In this document: piece after piece, positions 26,387-35,736 of the stretch
Layout: the number at the start of each line of letters is the position of its first letter
Numbering within the stretch: position 1 is the stretch's first letter
Source: Hyphomonas sp.
Lineage (GTDB): Bacteria; Pseudomonadota; Alphaproteobacteria; Caulobacterales; Hyphomonadaceae
Assembly: GCF_016125515.1 (NCBI RefSeq)
Contig: NZ_WGLO01000009.1
Coordinates: forward strand, 62,001 to 126,000
Length of the DNA stretch: 64,000 bases
Direction: 5' to 3'
Translations under genes and position numbers: made by a program
The notes under the pieces: generated by a model
What the model saw: only the letters and a program-made list of their open reading frames with translations
Told to the model about the DNA's origin: nothing
The model's database searches: none

Positions 26387-26916
26387 AGCTCCTGGCCTTC
26401 GGCCTTCTTGGCCAGCCGATCCGCGGCAAAGCGTGCCTGCGGCATCAGCGGATAGATCGACAGCGCTTCCCGGTAGCTGTCGAGCGCTTCCTGCTCGCCG
26501 CCGAGGCTTTCCAGCATCATGCCCATGCCGAGCCAGGCCCCGAAATGGCGCGGCTCCAGCTTGAGCGTCTCGTTGAGATCGCGAAGGGCTTCCGGATAAT
26601 TCTCGGTCTCCAGGAACAGGCCGGCGCGGCGGTGATAGGCTTCAGGATAGTCCGGCTTCAGCAGGATGACCCGGTCCAGCAGCTCGCGCGCGGTGTCCGT
26701 ATCGCCGGCGGCGTCCGCCATCACGGCCCGCTCCATCAGCAGGTCCACCGTGGCCGATCCCGATTCCAGCCAGGTGGCCCAGATGTCGGCGGCCACGTCG
26801 GCGGCTTCGGCCTCTTCGGTGGCGGCCTTGAGTTTGGTGAACATTTCCTCGGTCGGCGCGGCATGGGCAGCCGGCGCGAGCCAGATCAGGGCAACAAGGA
26901 AGAAACGCTTCAGCAT
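26383..26916 (-). CDS. Exported TPR protein
   Basis: 177 residues. A signal peptide (~1-19, LIWLAPAAHAA) precedes three to four tetratricopeptide repeats: AERAV-type AVMADAAGDTDTARELLDRV, PEAYHRRAGLFLETENYPEAL and FGAWLGMGMMLESLGGEQEAL. It is a periplasmic adaptor of unknown partner. ATG 26916 is chosen at the signal peptide. It is coupled to the downstream hydrolase by overlap, which suggests the two act together. Confidence 0.82.
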   Translation of the reverse strand: MLKRFFLVALIWLAPAAHAAPTEEMFTKLKAATEEAEAADVAADIWATWLESGSATVDLLMERAVMADAAGDTDTARELLDRVILLKPDYPEAYHRRAGLFLETENYPEALRDLNETLKLEPRHFGAWLGMGMMLESLGGEQEALDSYREALSIYPLMPQARFAADRLAKKAEGQEL

Positions 26917-26968
26917 CGCCTGCAATATGGCGCGGCAGGCCGGGCGCGGCAATGAGAAGGCGCCGTTC

Positions 26969-27577
26969 CTACAGCAGACCTTCTAGTATCAGCGCCCGCT
27001 CAAGTCCGGCCGCGCCCCTGAACAGGTGGGTGCGGAAGCCCAGTGCATCGGCGGTGGCGATGTTCTTCGGCGAGTCATCGATGAACAGCACCTCGTCGGG
27101 GGAGGGGCCGCCTATCTTGGCGAGGGTATAGTGAAAGATCTTCGCGTCCGGCTTCACCAGCTTCACCTCGCCGGAGACGATCACCTGCCGGAAGCGGGTG
27201 AGGACCGGGAAGGCGTCACGCACCTGCGGCCAAGCTTCAGCGGGCATGTTGGACAGGGCAAACATCGGCCGGCCGCTGCCGGCAAGATTCTCGACCAGGC
27301 GCTCAACGCCGTCGATACAGCCGTCGAACATCTCCATCCAGCGGCCACTCCAGGCGCGGATCTGGATTTCGTACTGGGGATATTTCGCGATCAGCGGGGC
27401 CGCGTTGTCGGCAAAGCTCACACCGGCATCGTGGTGATTGTGCCAATCCATCGTGCAGACGGTCGCGAGAAAGCGATCGCACTCGGCGGCGTCGCTGAAC
27501 ATCCGGCTGTAGAGGCGGGCGGGCGACCAGTCGAGGATCACGCCGCCAAGATCAAACAGGGCTATACGGGCTGCCAT
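26969..27577 (-). CDS. HAD hydrolase, YihX-like
   Basis: 202 residues. Motif I is DLGGVILDW (nucleophile Asp), motif II is FALSNMP, motif III is the Lys in GEVKLVKPDAKIF and motif IV is FIDDSPKNIATADALG. The pattern suits the HAD-IA group of sugar-phosphate phosphatases such as YihX. All four catalytic motifs are intact. The physiological substrate is not evident. Confidence 0.85.
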   Translation of the reverse strand: MAARIALFDLGGVILDWSPARLYSRMFSDAAECDRFLATVCTMDWHNHHDAGVSFADNAAPLIAKYPQYEIQIRAWSGRWMEMFDGCIDGVERLVENLAGSGRPMFALSNMPAEAWPQVRDAFPVLTRFRQVIVSGEVKLVKPDAKIFHYTLAKIGGPSPDEVLFIDDSPKNIATADALGFRTHLFRGAAGLERALILEGLL

Positions 27578-27608
27578 TCTGGCGCCTTATTGCCTGTTCA
27601 TCAAAGGC

Positions 27609-27734
27609 TCAGCCTTGCTTTGCTTTGAAGCGGGGGTCGGTCTTGTTGATGACGTACACCCGGCCTTTACGGCGAACGATCTTGCAGTCGCGGTGGCGCG
27701 ACTTCAGCGATTTGAGGGACGAACGGACTTTCAT
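27609..27734 (-). CDS. rpmJ: Ribosomal protein L36 (bL36)
   Basis: 41 residues, readable only as a short frame: it begins [18 protein letters not shown] and ends [12 protein letters not shown]. This is the alphaproteobacterial bL36 pattern, which lacks the four-ligand zinc set of the longer-known form and has a single Cys. It sits alone, divergent from the MltB-type gene, as rpmJ often does in this class. The start is ATG 27734. Confidence 0.95.
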   Translation of the reverse strand: MKVRSSLKSLKSRHRDCKIVRRKGRVYVINKTDPRFKAKQG

Positions 27735-27845
27735 GGGTCTGGCCTGGTACGGTTAGGAATTGGGAAAGCGGAGCGCGTAATGAATCCGGATAGCCGAGTC
27801 AAGGACGAGGGCTGCAGCCTGCAGCCCCAAAAAGGGGTCTCCGCC

Positions 27846-29183
27846 ATGATAATCGCCGGATTGGCGCGCTCGAAATGGATGGCAACGGCCGCCATTTGCG
27901 GACTTCTGGCCTCTTGCGCCAGCGGCCCGCCAGCCACGCCTTCGCCAAAACCCCCAATAGAACAACCCCCTGCGCCCGAAACGGGCCCCATCCAATATGA
28001 AAGCTCGGGCCTGGCCGAGATGGATGCCTGGCGCGACGATTTCTCGAACCGCGCCATGGGCGCCGGCCACGACCGGGCGCTCGTGAAATCTTTGTTATCG
28101 GGCATTTACCCCCTGCCGCTCTGGCTTGGCTCGCAGGTGCAGGCGCAGACCGCGCCCAGCGAACAGGCCGAATTTGCCAAGCCGATCTGGGATTACCTCA
28201 AGGTCCCGATGGGCACATCCCGCATATCCAACGGGCAGGCGAAGCTCACCGCCCTCGACCCGACGCTGGATGCCATCGAGGCGAAATACCGGGTGGACCG
28301 TAAGGTACTGCTGGCCATCTGGGGCATGGAGACCAGTTTCGGCGGGTTCATCGGCAATGACGACGCGGCCAATGCGCTGGCCAACATGGCCGTCGAAGGC
28401 CGCCGCCAGAAGTTTGCCGAGGACGAACTCTACGCCCTGATGACCATCGTGGAGAAGGGCTATGCCCGCCGCGAGGATCTCGGCTCCGGCTGGGCCGGCG
28501 CGATGGGCCACACCCAGTTCATGCCGTCGACCTATATCGCCCACGCGGTCGATTTTGACGGCGACGGCAAGCGCGATGTCTGGAAAAGCGAGGCCGACGC
28601 GCTGGCCTCGGCCGCCAATTACCTGTCGCGCTCCGGCTATGTGATGGGCCAGCCCTGGGGCATCGAGGTGCGCCTGCCGGACACGTTCGATTACAGCCTG
28701 GCCGACGGCAATGAGCGCCGGATGGAAACCTGGATGGCCGCGGGCCTGACGCCGATCATCGGCGGACCGTTCGAAACCGGCGGCGCCGAGTATGCTGAAC
28801 TGTGGGTGCCTGCCGGGCACCTCGGCCCGAAATACCTGCTGTTCAAGAACTTCAACGTCTTCAAGACCTATAACCGCGCGGACTCCTACGCCTTCGCCGT
28901 TGGCTTGTCGGGCGATGCGATCATGGGCAAGCGCGGGCCGCTGACACCCTGGCCGACCGAGCTCGTGCCGCTGACCGTCACCGAGATCCGCGCGCTGCAA
29001 CAGGCGCTGAATGATCGCGGCTTCGATGCCGGCTCGGTGGACGGCATTGCCGGGCGCCGCACCAAGCTCGCGCTTGCGGCCTTCCAGAAGACGCAAGGCA
29101 TGATCGCCGACGGTTATCCGACCAAGGAGGTTCTGGCCCTGCTGCAGTCTTCGCCGGGCGTCGCTTCGACGGGCGTGAACTAA
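27846..29183 (+). CDS. MltB-family lytic murein transglycosylase, lipoprotein
   Basis: 445 residues. A lipobox cysteine lies in LLASC (~21). The transglycosylase domain (~55-360) has the catalytic glutamate in IWGMETSFGGF, plus AMGHTQFMPSTY and DFDGDGKRDVW. A C-terminal PG_binding_1 domain (~385-435) is seen in TEIRALQQALNDRGFDAGSVDGIAGRRT. It cleaves peptidoglycan glycan strands from the outer membrane. ATG 27846 has AAGGGG nine bases ahead; ATG 27780 would add 22 residues before the signal peptide. Confidence 0.93.
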   Translation: MIIAGLARSKWMATAAICGLLASCASGPPATPSPKPPIEQPPAPETGPIQYESSGLAEMDAWRDDFSNRAMGAGHDRALVKSLLSGIYPLPLWLGSQVQAQTAPSEQAEFAKPIWDYLKVPMGTSRISNGQAKLTALDPTLDAIEAKYRVDRKVLLAIWGMETSFGGFIGNDDAANALANMAVEGRRQKFAEDELYALMTIVEKGYARREDLGSGWAGAMGHTQFMPSTYIAHAVDFDGDGKRDVWKSEADALASAANYLSRSGYVMGQPWGIEVRLPDTFDYSLADGNERRMETWMAAGLTPIIGGPFETGGAEYAELWVPAGHLGPKYLLFKNFNVFKTYNRADSYAFAVGLSGDAIMGKRGPLTPWPTELVPLTVTEIRALQQALNDRGFDAGSVDGIAGRRTKLALAAFQKTQGMIADGYPTKEVLALLQSSPGVASTGVN

Positions 29184-29333
29184 GGAGAGGTCGCGCGGCG
29201 GGAAACGCCGACATGGGTCGTTCGCGCCAACCGGAGAATCTCAAATTTACAGGCCCTTGCCCTTGGACTAGCGTCCTTGCGTGGGGAGCTTGTGGCGAAA
29301 TGCGACAGCGACGGTCTTCGGGGGCTTTACCAA

Positions 29334-30104
29334 ATGTTGCTGCGCAAAGTGATCGACCATGTCCGCAAGCAGGAGTGGACTGCGGTCGGCATCGACTTTG
29401 TCATTGTCGTCGTGGGTGTGTTCATCGGCTTCCAGGCGCAGGCCTGGTCCGTGGAACGGGAACGCCAAAAGAGCGAGCAGAAGTGCCTGGTCCGCTTGCA
29501 TGATGAGGTCGTGCAGCTGGCAAATGTGCGTGCGCGGTATGATTATGAACGGACCACATTTTCGCGACAGCTGCTTGATGCGGTCGATCTCCTGTCAGGA
29601 ACGGCGGAAGGCGCGGCGATTTCGCCGTCGCAGTGCGACGCGATCGCAGGATCGGCGCATACAACGGTACCGCCCGCAGACCTGCCGACGGTCACGGAGC
29701 TTCTGTCGACAGGCCGCCTGGATCAATTGACGTCCCCGACCGTGCGGGCCGCAGTCCTTGCTTACATCCAGGACGCCGCACGCGCCCGCGACCTGATTGC
29801 TGTCATGTCGGATGCGGGACGTGATCTGGGCAAAGCCTATCCTGGCCTGATCATCCACCATGTCGGTGCATCGCGAATCCACGAAGGTGAGATCTGGCTG
29901 AACCCCGACTGCGATACAGCGGCGATGCGCGCCGATGCGGCATTCCGGAACGAGCTCAGTGAAAACGCATACATGTACCAAGTCTACACGCACCGCGCCG
30001 TTCTCCCGGTCAGCCGCCAGTTGGCGGCACTGCATGACGTTTTGGATGCCGAACTCGGCATGGAGCACGCTTCTGAAGACGGGACTTCGCGCAGGATCGA
30101 CTGA
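29334..30104 (+). CDS. Single-pass membrane protein of unknown function
   Basis: 256 residues. The N terminus is characteristic: RKVIDHVRKQEWTAVGIDF, then a transmembrane helix VIVVVGVFIGFQAQAW (~24-40), then a long periplasmic helical domain with few landmarks. The same anchor pattern recurs in DUF6090-like proteins, which have no assigned role. ATG 29334 is used; a TTG at 29277 is in frame. Base composition is somewhat lower in GC than its neighbours. Confidence 0.72.
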   Translation: MLLRKVIDHVRKQEWTAVGIDFVIVVVGVFIGFQAQAWSVERERQKSEQKCLVRLHDEVVQLANVRARYDYERTTFSRQLLDAVDLLSGTAEGAAISPSQCDAIAGSAHTTVPPADLPTVTELLSTGRLDQLTSPTVRAAVLAYIQDAARARDLIAVMSDAGRDLGKAYPGLIIHHVGASRIHEGEIWLNPDCDTAAMRADAAFRNELSENAYMYQVYTHRAVLPVSRQLAALHDVLDAELGMEHASEDGTSRRID

Positions 30105-30146
30105 GCGCTTCGGGCCAAAAGACCGTCCTTTCCTTTGATGCGCAGT

Positions 30147-31421
30147 CTAATCCTCGTCCTCGCGGATTTCGCCGATGCCGTCTTTCATGCCGAAGCGGGA
30201 ATAGACGAACATCCCCAGCAGCATCAGCGAACAGAGCACGAAAGGCAGCTGGGGGCTGACATATTCGTACACGAACAATCCGAACAGCGGCGTCACGATA
30301 TAGCCCATGCCATTGGCCGAGATGACGAGGCCGGCCACGTTACCCTGCAATTGCGGCGGCACGGCGAGCGAGGCGCCGCTGGAGAAGCCCGGCCGCGCAA
30401 GGCCCTGGCCAAGGCCGATCATGAACTGCGACAGGATAAGCGTCGCGTAATTGTTGGCGATGATCATCAGCAGTGCCCCGGCGAGCAGGGGTAGGCAGCC
30501 GACCCACATCAGGGTCTTGTTGCGCAGGTGCAGGCGCGGGATCAGCACCAGCTGGGCCAGCAGCACGGCCACCGCGCCAACCGTGAAGGCCGGGCCGGTA
30601 TAGGCCGCGGCCTCGCGGCCCGAGACGTTCATCTTGTCCATCACCGCGAAGACGAACACCTGCGTCAGCACGCCGGAGACCAGCGACAGGGCGACCGCGT
30701 AGATGAGGAAGGGCAGCACCCGTTCGGCGCGCCAGAGATCCTTGCCGGCGGACTCGGCCTGGATGCGCACCGCGTCGGCGACGGGCGCGCGGGTTTCCGG
30801 CAGGCGGAACCAGATCAGCGCCGCCATGATGCCGGCGAGGACCGCCGTGAACAGGGCAGGGGAGAGGATGCCCGCCGAAGCGGCGAGCGCGGCCGCAAAG
30901 GCCGGGCCGATCACCGTGCCCACGCTAAAGCCGGAGGAGAGGAAGGCGATCTCGCCCTGGCGCTCGGCCTTGCTGGTGCGGTCCGCGACATAGGCCTGTG
31001 CGGCGGGGTTCGCCGCCGAACCGATCAGGCCGAACAGGGAACGGGCGAGCGCGAGGCAGATGAAGATTGCAACGATATTGGTCATCACGCCGGCCATTGC
31101 CAACGTGCCGGTCAGCCAGAGCAGGAACATCGACAGGGCATACCCGCCGAGGCCGATCGCGGCGACGCGGCGCCGGCCCCAGATGTTGGAACGCTTGCCC
31201 CAGAAGGGCGAAGTGATCGACCAGAGCAGCGCCGACAGCGAGAACACGGCCCCCGCCATCCAGTCGGGCATTGCCATTTCGCGTGTGAGCTGGGGCAACA
31301 CAGCTGCCAGCAGCATCGTGTTGCCGGCGCCGATCGCCATCAGCGCAAAGAACAGAAGGATGAATGCGCTCCGCCGGTCCGGTCTCGGTTGATCGGGAAG
31401 GCGCTCTGTCTCACCAGCCAT
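30147..31421 (-). CDS. MFS transporter
   Basis: 424 residues, twelve hydrophobic helices. The loop 2-3 signature FWGKRSNIWGRRRV matches the major facilitator motif A (G-x-x-x-D/N-R-x-G-R-R). Central loop ~200-235. It resembles drug/metabolite efflux carriers of the TetA-like group; the substrate is unknown. It lies alone between convergent and divergent neighbours. Confidence 0.87.
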   Translation of the reverse strand: MAGETERLPDQPRPDRRSAFILLFFALMAIGAGNTMLLAAVLPQLTREMAMPDWMAGAVFSLSALLWSITSPFWGKRSNIWGRRRVAAIGLGGYALSMFLLWLTGTLAMAGVMTNIVAIFICLALARSLFGLIGSAANPAAQAYVADRTSKAERQGEIAFLSSGFSVGTVIGPAFAAALAASAGILSPALFTAVLAGIMAALIWFRLPETRAPVADAVRIQAESAGKDLWRAERVLPFLIYAVALSLVSGVLTQVFVFAVMDKMNVSGREAAAYTGPAFTVGAVAVLLAQLVLIPRLHLRNKTLMWVGCLPLLAGALLMIIANNYATLILSQFMIGLGQGLARPGFSSGASLAVPPQLQGNVAGLVISANGMGYIVTPLFGLFVYEYVSPQLPFVLCSLMLLGMFVYSRFGMKDGIGEIREDED

Positions 31422-31515
31422 GGGTGTCTCTTCCGGCCAGCCGCGCCAAATGTCCAGACTGGACGTAGAGGCAGTGATGAAACGCCGCCTTAAGATGCGT
31501 CTGGTCTAGTGCGCG

Positions 31516-32400
31516 GTGACGTCTTTGGGGAGTGTTTTGAACGTGCTGCAGATTGCCGGCCTTGTGATCGTCCTGATTCTGGTGGGCGGCGGACTCGTCG
31601 TCACCGGCGGGCCGGCGGCCGTCGAGGCGCTCCCGTTCGAACTCGCGCTGATCGGCGGGGCGGCCTTCGGCACCGTGCTGCTGGGCAATTCGCCGGATGT
31701 GGCACGCGAAGCCTTTGCCGGTTTTGGCCGCGCCTTTCGCGGGGCGCGCTGGCAGAAGGCGGACTATGCCGATCTGTTCGTGCTGCTCGGCGCCCTGATG
31801 CGCAAGGCCAAGCGCGGCGGCTTTGTCGCCATCGAGGCCGATATCGAGCACCCGGACGAGTCGCCACTCTTCCAGGCCGCACCGCGCATCCTGGAGGATG
31901 CGTCTGCCCGCACACTGATCTGCGACGCTTTCCGCCTGATGGCGCTGGACCTTGCCGACCCGGCCCGGGCGGATGCGCGGATGGAGCAGGCGATCCATGC
32001 GCAGCTCGACCGGCGCCTCAAAGCGGTTGGCGCGCTCAACACGCTGGCCGATGCGCTGCCGGCGCTCGGCATCGTGGCGGCCGTACTGGGTATCATCCGC
32101 ACCATGAGCGCCATCGACCAGGACCCCGCCATCCTGGGCGTGATGATCGGCGCGGCCCTGCTGGGCACCTTCCTCGGCGTGTTCCTGTCCTATGGGCTCG
32201 TGGGGCCGATTGCGGCGCGCTATGCACAAATCGTCGAGGAAGAAGCCGGCTTCCTCGATACGGTGCGCAGCGTGATCCGCAATTTCGGCGAGGGCGTCGC
32301 CCCGGCGCTGGCAGTCGAACTCGCCCGCACTGCTGTGCCGCCGCGCCTGCAGCCGGATCCGGCGGCGGCCGCACCGGTGCGTCTGCACCGCGCCGCCTAA
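31516..32400 (+). CDS. motA: MotA-like flagellar stator subunit
   Basis: 294 residues. Four membrane helices: two near the N terminus (~10-30 and ~40-57) and two at ~180-235 flanking the MotA signature ALNTLADALPALGIVAAVLGIIRTM and GAALLGTFLGVFLSYGLVGPI. The cytoplasmic loop has the usual acidic/basic residues. With MotB it would form the proton-driven stator, but no motB lies in the window. The start could be GTG 31516 or TTG 31537, the latter close behind GGGGAG. Confidence 0.9.
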   Translation: MTSLGSVLNVLQIAGLVIVLILVGGGLVVTGGPAAVEALPFELALIGGAAFGTVLLGNSPDVAREAFAGFGRAFRGARWQKADYADLFVLLGALMRKAKRGGFVAIEADIEHPDESPLFQAAPRILEDASARTLICDAFRLMALDLADPARADARMEQAIHAQLDRRLKAVGALNTLADALPALGIVAAVLGIIRTMSAIDQDPAILGVMIGAALLGTFLGVFLSYGLVGPIAARYAQIVEEEAGFLDTVRSVIRNFGEGVAPALAVELARTAVPPRLQPDPAAAAPVRLHRAA

Positions 32401-32472
32401 CACCGCCGGTTTGAAGGCCCGGCCGATCCGGTCTAGCCTTGCGAGGTCCCGCAACAGCAAGGCCCGCATGCG

Positions 32473-33009
32473 ATGTCCCGCTTCGAAGAGTTGATCCAGA
32501 CCGTCGAGACCTATCAGGTTCTGGTCGAGGAGAATTACAGCCGTATCCGCCGCCTCGCCGAAGAAGTGCGCGGCGGCCTGTGCGACTATATCGGGGCGCC
32601 GGATGGCATCTGTGTCCACCTCGTGCCCCCGGTCGGCGCCTTCGAGCCGCGCCCCTACGGCGACCTCGCCTTTTCGATCCCGCCGCGCGGCTTCCGGCCG
32701 CTGGGGCCGGTCTCATTCGGCCTGGCGTTCCGTGTGTCGAAACAGGCCGATTGGCTGCGTCTGAAGTTCGAGTGCCGCAAGACCGGCGAGGATTTCGTGG
32801 TCGGGATCGAGGACGGCGCCCAATACACCTTCCGCCTGCCGATCGAGGACGCCGATTCCGGGCCCTTCTATGCCCATATCTACCAGTACATCCTCAGCTG
32901 GTTTCAGGAGAATATCGACGCTTACCGGGAGGGCGAATACGGTTCGCGGACGATCGGGTTCGGTCTTATGAATGAACCCAGCGGCCCTGCGCTGCTCGAA
33001 CAGTCCTGA
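32473..33009 (+). CDS. Protein of unknown function downstream of motA
   Basis: 178 residues, soluble, no signal peptide. It has an N-terminal helix (FEELIQTVETYQVLVEENYSRIRRLAEEV) and then an alpha/beta body rich in Phe and Pro (PRGFRPLGPVSFGLAFRV). I do not recognise the family. It starts 73 bases after motA on the same strand and may share its transcript. Confidence 0.72.
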   Translation: MSRFEELIQTVETYQVLVEENYSRIRRLAEEVRGGLCDYIGAPDGICVHLVPPVGAFEPRPYGDLAFSIPPRGFRPLGPVSFGLAFRVSKQADWLRLKFECRKTGEDFVVGIEDGAQYTFRLPIEDADSGPFYAHIYQYILSWFQENIDAYREGEYGSRTIGFGLMNEPSGPALLEQS

Positions 33010-33081
33010 GGCTGGATTTAAAACTCACCTCGATAAAGTCTGGGTACGGACTTTGAACTCGCGTGGGGCGCGAGAAAAATA

Positions 33082-33102
33082 TTTTTGCGGCTGGCGCAAA
33101 AA
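33082..33102 (-). terminator. Terminator for the YgjP-like gene (possibly bidirectional)
   Basis: The stem TTTTTGCG (33082-33089) with CGCAAAAA (33095-33102) has a 5-base loop. On the minus strand a further T run (TATTTTTC) follows. It sits ~20 bases after the minus-strand stop at 33120 and ~70 bases after the plus-strand gene ending at 33009, so it can serve either side. Confidence 0.6.
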
Positions 33103-33119
33103 AATCGTCTTGACACGGA

Positions 33120-33839
33120 TTATTCGCCGGCGGCCTGGAGCTCGGTCCCGTGGAGGCGTAGCCAGGCGCGCTGGCGCTGCCAATCCGGGCAGCATCTGGC
33201 CACATGGGCCCAGAATCTCGCGGAATGGTTCATTTCCCGCAGATGCGCGCATTCATGGGCCGCAACGTAGTTAAGAACCTCCGGCGGCGCCATGACCAGG
33301 CGCCAGGAGAAGGCCAGTTGGCCGTCTGCCGTGCACGATCCCCAGCGCGAGCGGGTATCCTTCACCGAAATCCCCTTGGGGGCGACTTTCAGGATCTCGC
33401 TGTACCGGGTCACGGCCCGGGTCAGGTCGGCCTTGGCCTGTTTCTTGAGGAAGCGGACCACCCGCGCCTGTGTGGTCTCCGGATCGCCGGGAACCGAGAG
33501 AATACGGGGCTCACCAGGGTAAAGACGAGCAATCCGGCCTTCGCCTTCCAGGGAGATCTGGCAGTCCTCTCCCTTGTATTGGAAGATTTCCCCATCCTCG
33601 AATCGCGTTATCTCCGGCAGATGCTGCAGCCGCGTGGAAATCCAGTCGACCCGTTCCGCCGCGAATGCGGCTGCGGCCTCGATTTGGCGCGAAGACGGTG
33701 CTACAGCGACGGCTTCTCGGCGGCGCTCGTCGAGACGAATGATGAGGCGGCGCGCCTTGGCGTTCACCTCGAGCCGTACCTTGATCCGGTGTCCGCCGGC
33801 GGCACGCAGTGTCATGGTGTGGCCATCATTCAAACGCAT
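33120..33839 (-). CDS. YgjP-like M48/DUF45 metallopeptidase
   Basis: 239 residues. The C-terminal third has the family core GISVKDTRSRWGSCTADGQLAFSWRL, then zinc motif HECAH (~194-198) and HSARFWAHVARCCPDW. The N-terminal part is the usual beta-rich region (RRLIIRLDERRREAVAV). YgjP-type proteins are cytosolic and of unclear substrate. The zinc ligands are intact. ATG 33839 is divergent to the lipoprotein gene at 33892. Confidence 0.88.
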   Translation of the reverse strand: MRLNDGHTMTLRAAGGHRIKVRLEVNAKARRLIIRLDERRREAVAVAPSSRQIEAAAAFAAERVDWISTRLQHLPEITRFEDGEIFQYKGEDCQISLEGEGRIARLYPGEPRILSVPGDPETTQARVVRFLKKQAKADLTRAVTRYSEILKVAPKGISVKDTRSRWGSCTADGQLAFSWRLVMAPPEVLNYVAAHECAHLREMNHSARFWAHVARCCPDWQRQRAWLRLHGTELQAAGE

Positions 33840-33891
33840 GTTAAAACACCTGTCGGGTCGTACGCGGCCAACACAATCTGAGGGACCAAAT

Positions 33892-35646
33892 ATGAAATAT
33901 CTGCTCACGGGCGTTGTCGCGCTCACTTTGCTTACGGGATGTGGGCAGAAAGACAAGGCGGCTGGCGGGGCGACTCCCGCGTCGGTTGTATTCAGCGCCA
34001 GCGACCTTCCGGAGGTCTCACTCCATAAAGGGGACCCAGCGACGGCGGGCGCCGCCCTCGCCTCTCTCTCCCTGGCTGAGTCCGGCGCCGGGCGCCTGAC
34101 CTTTGCGGGCAGCAAGGTCGATGGCGACAAGGCCGTCTTCAACGACGTGGTCCTCAGCCTTCCGGCCGACACATCGGGCCCCACCATTTCCGGTCCGTCG
34201 GATGAAGAGATCGCCGACATGTGGGCCTATATGGACATGGACGGCGACGGCGTGGCCGATGACGGCACGGGCGACACGATCGAGACCCTCAAATCCCAGA
34301 TGCAGACTGTCGAGGAGCCGGCGATCCCGCCCGTCATCAAGGCGGCGAAGCTCGAATTCGACGGCCTTGGCGTCTTCGACGGCCAGACCAATTTCGCGCT
34401 GATGAAACTGTCGGACATCACGATCACCCCGGCCGAAGGCTCCGAAGAGCAGAGCACCGGCAAGATCGCGTCGATCGAGCTTGTGAACCCGTCGCCGGAA
34501 ACGGCCGCCTGGGTTGCCAGCCTGCTCGGCAAGGGCGAGCCCGCCCCCTTCCCGGAAGGCTCGGCCCTGTCGTTTGACCGCTGGATGGTCAGCGGCGTGA
34601 ATTTCGACGTCTCCGATGCCAGCGGCACCGGTACCTTCACCGTCGACTCGATGCACATCTCGGATCTCAAGATCGAGAAGGCCGGCCTGATCGGCCTGTC
34701 GAACCTCAAGTTCGATTTCACGGAAGCCACCGGCGAAGACGTGAAAGTTTCGCTCGAAGGTTTCGGCGTAAAGGGCATCAATTATGGCCTGTTCAGCAAG
34801 GCGCTCGAAGACAGCACGGGTCCGGACGCTGATCCGGGCGCGCTGGCCTCGGCCATCCAGGCTGACCCTGCCAACCCCGGCTATGATGCGATGAGCCTCA
34901 AGGCGTTCAAGGCCGACATCGTCGGCGCCAGCGTCGACATGCCGTCGCTGACTTCGTCCGTCAGCCGAGACAAGCTCGGCCGGGCCACGAAGGTCGTCAC
35001 CGATCCGTTCTCGCTGACCATCGCCGCGCGCGACAACCCGGATGGCGAACAGTTCGCCAGCGCCCTGTCGACCCTCGGCTACGAAACGCTGACCTTCTCG
35101 GGCCAGGGCGAGTCGCTCTATGATCCGGAGGCTGACGTTGTGACCCTCGTGAAGGGCAAGAACTTCTGGAAACTGAACGACGGCTTCAAGTTTGACCTGT
35201 CGGCCAAATATGCCGGCACCAAAGCCATCGCCGCCGCCCAGGTCCAGTCGCTCGACGAGAATGCCGATCCGGAAGCCATGCTGAACGCCGTGATGGACAG
35301 CCTGGTCATCCACCAGCTGGAAATCGGCCTGGACGATGACGGCATGGTCGACCGTGCCCTGAACGCCTACGCCGCCCAGTCGGGTGAAGACCCGGCCGCT
35401 GTGCGCTCGCAACTCTCCGGCATGTTCGCCATGGCCCCGATGTTCGCCGCCGGTACCGGCATCGACACGGTCGTCATCACCGAACTTGCCACCGCGCTTT
35501 CCAGCTTCGTGACCGAGCCGAAGACGCTGACCATCACACTGTCGCCGAAGGAGCCGATCAAGGCCCAGACCTTCGTCGATGCCGTCGAGGATCCGTCGAA
35601 GAAGCTGACCAAGGAGACGCTCGGCTTCTCGGCTGGCAACAAGTAA
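33892..35646 (+). CDS. Large unknown lipoprotein with EF-hand-like loop
   Basis: 584 residues. The lipoprotein signal ends at the cysteine of LTLLTGC (~17). The mature chain is acidic and beta-rich with repeated segments of the kind SMHISDLKIEKAGLIGLSNLKF and SLEGFGVKGINYGLF. A DMDGDGVADDGTGD run at ~115-128 looks like a calcium-binding Asp loop. No catalytic motif is visible and I cannot place the family; the periodic beta pattern suggests a lipid- or ligand-binding scaffold. Strong terminator after it. ATG 33892 has AGGGA upstream. Confidence 0.8.
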   Translation: MKYLLTGVVALTLLTGCGQKDKAAGGATPASVVFSASDLPEVSLHKGDPATAGAALASLSLAESGAGRLTFAGSKVDGDKAVFNDVVLSLPADTSGPTISGPSDEEIADMWAYMDMDGDGVADDGTGDTIETLKSQMQTVEEPAIPPVIKAAKLEFDGLGVFDGQTNFALMKLSDITITPAEGSEEQSTGKIASIELVNPSPETAAWVASLLGKGEPAPFPEGSALSFDRWMVSGVNFDVSDASGTGTFTVDSMHISDLKIEKAGLIGLSNLKFDFTEATGEDVKVSLEGFGVKGINYGLFSKALEDSTGPDADPGALASAIQADPANPGYDAMSLKAFKADIVGASVDMPSLTSSVSRDKLGRATKVVTDPFSLTIAARDNPDGEQFASALSTLGYETLTFSGQGESLYDPEADVVTLVKGKNFWKLNDGFKFDLSAKYAGTKAIAAAQVQSLDENADPEAMLNAVMDSLVIHQLEIGLDDDGMVDRALNAYAAQSGEDPAAVRSQLSGMFAMAPMFAAGTGIDTVVITELATALSSFVTEPKTLTITLSPKEPIKAQTFVDAVEDPSKKLTKETLGFSAGNK

Positions 35647-35668
35647 GGCCTAGCGCCTGTTGATCCTG

Positions 35669-35705
35669 AAGGGCGCGGCGGCTTCGGCTTCCGCGCCCTT
35701 TTCTT
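35669..35705 (+). terminator. Rho-independent terminator
   Basis: A perfect 10-bp stem AAGGGCGCGG (35669-35678) with CCGCGCCCTT (35691-35700), 12-base loop, then TTCTTT. It lies 22 bases after the lipoprotein stop. Confidence 0.85.
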
Positions 35706-35736
35706 TGGATGAATGTGCAGGCATAGGCTTTCCGTC

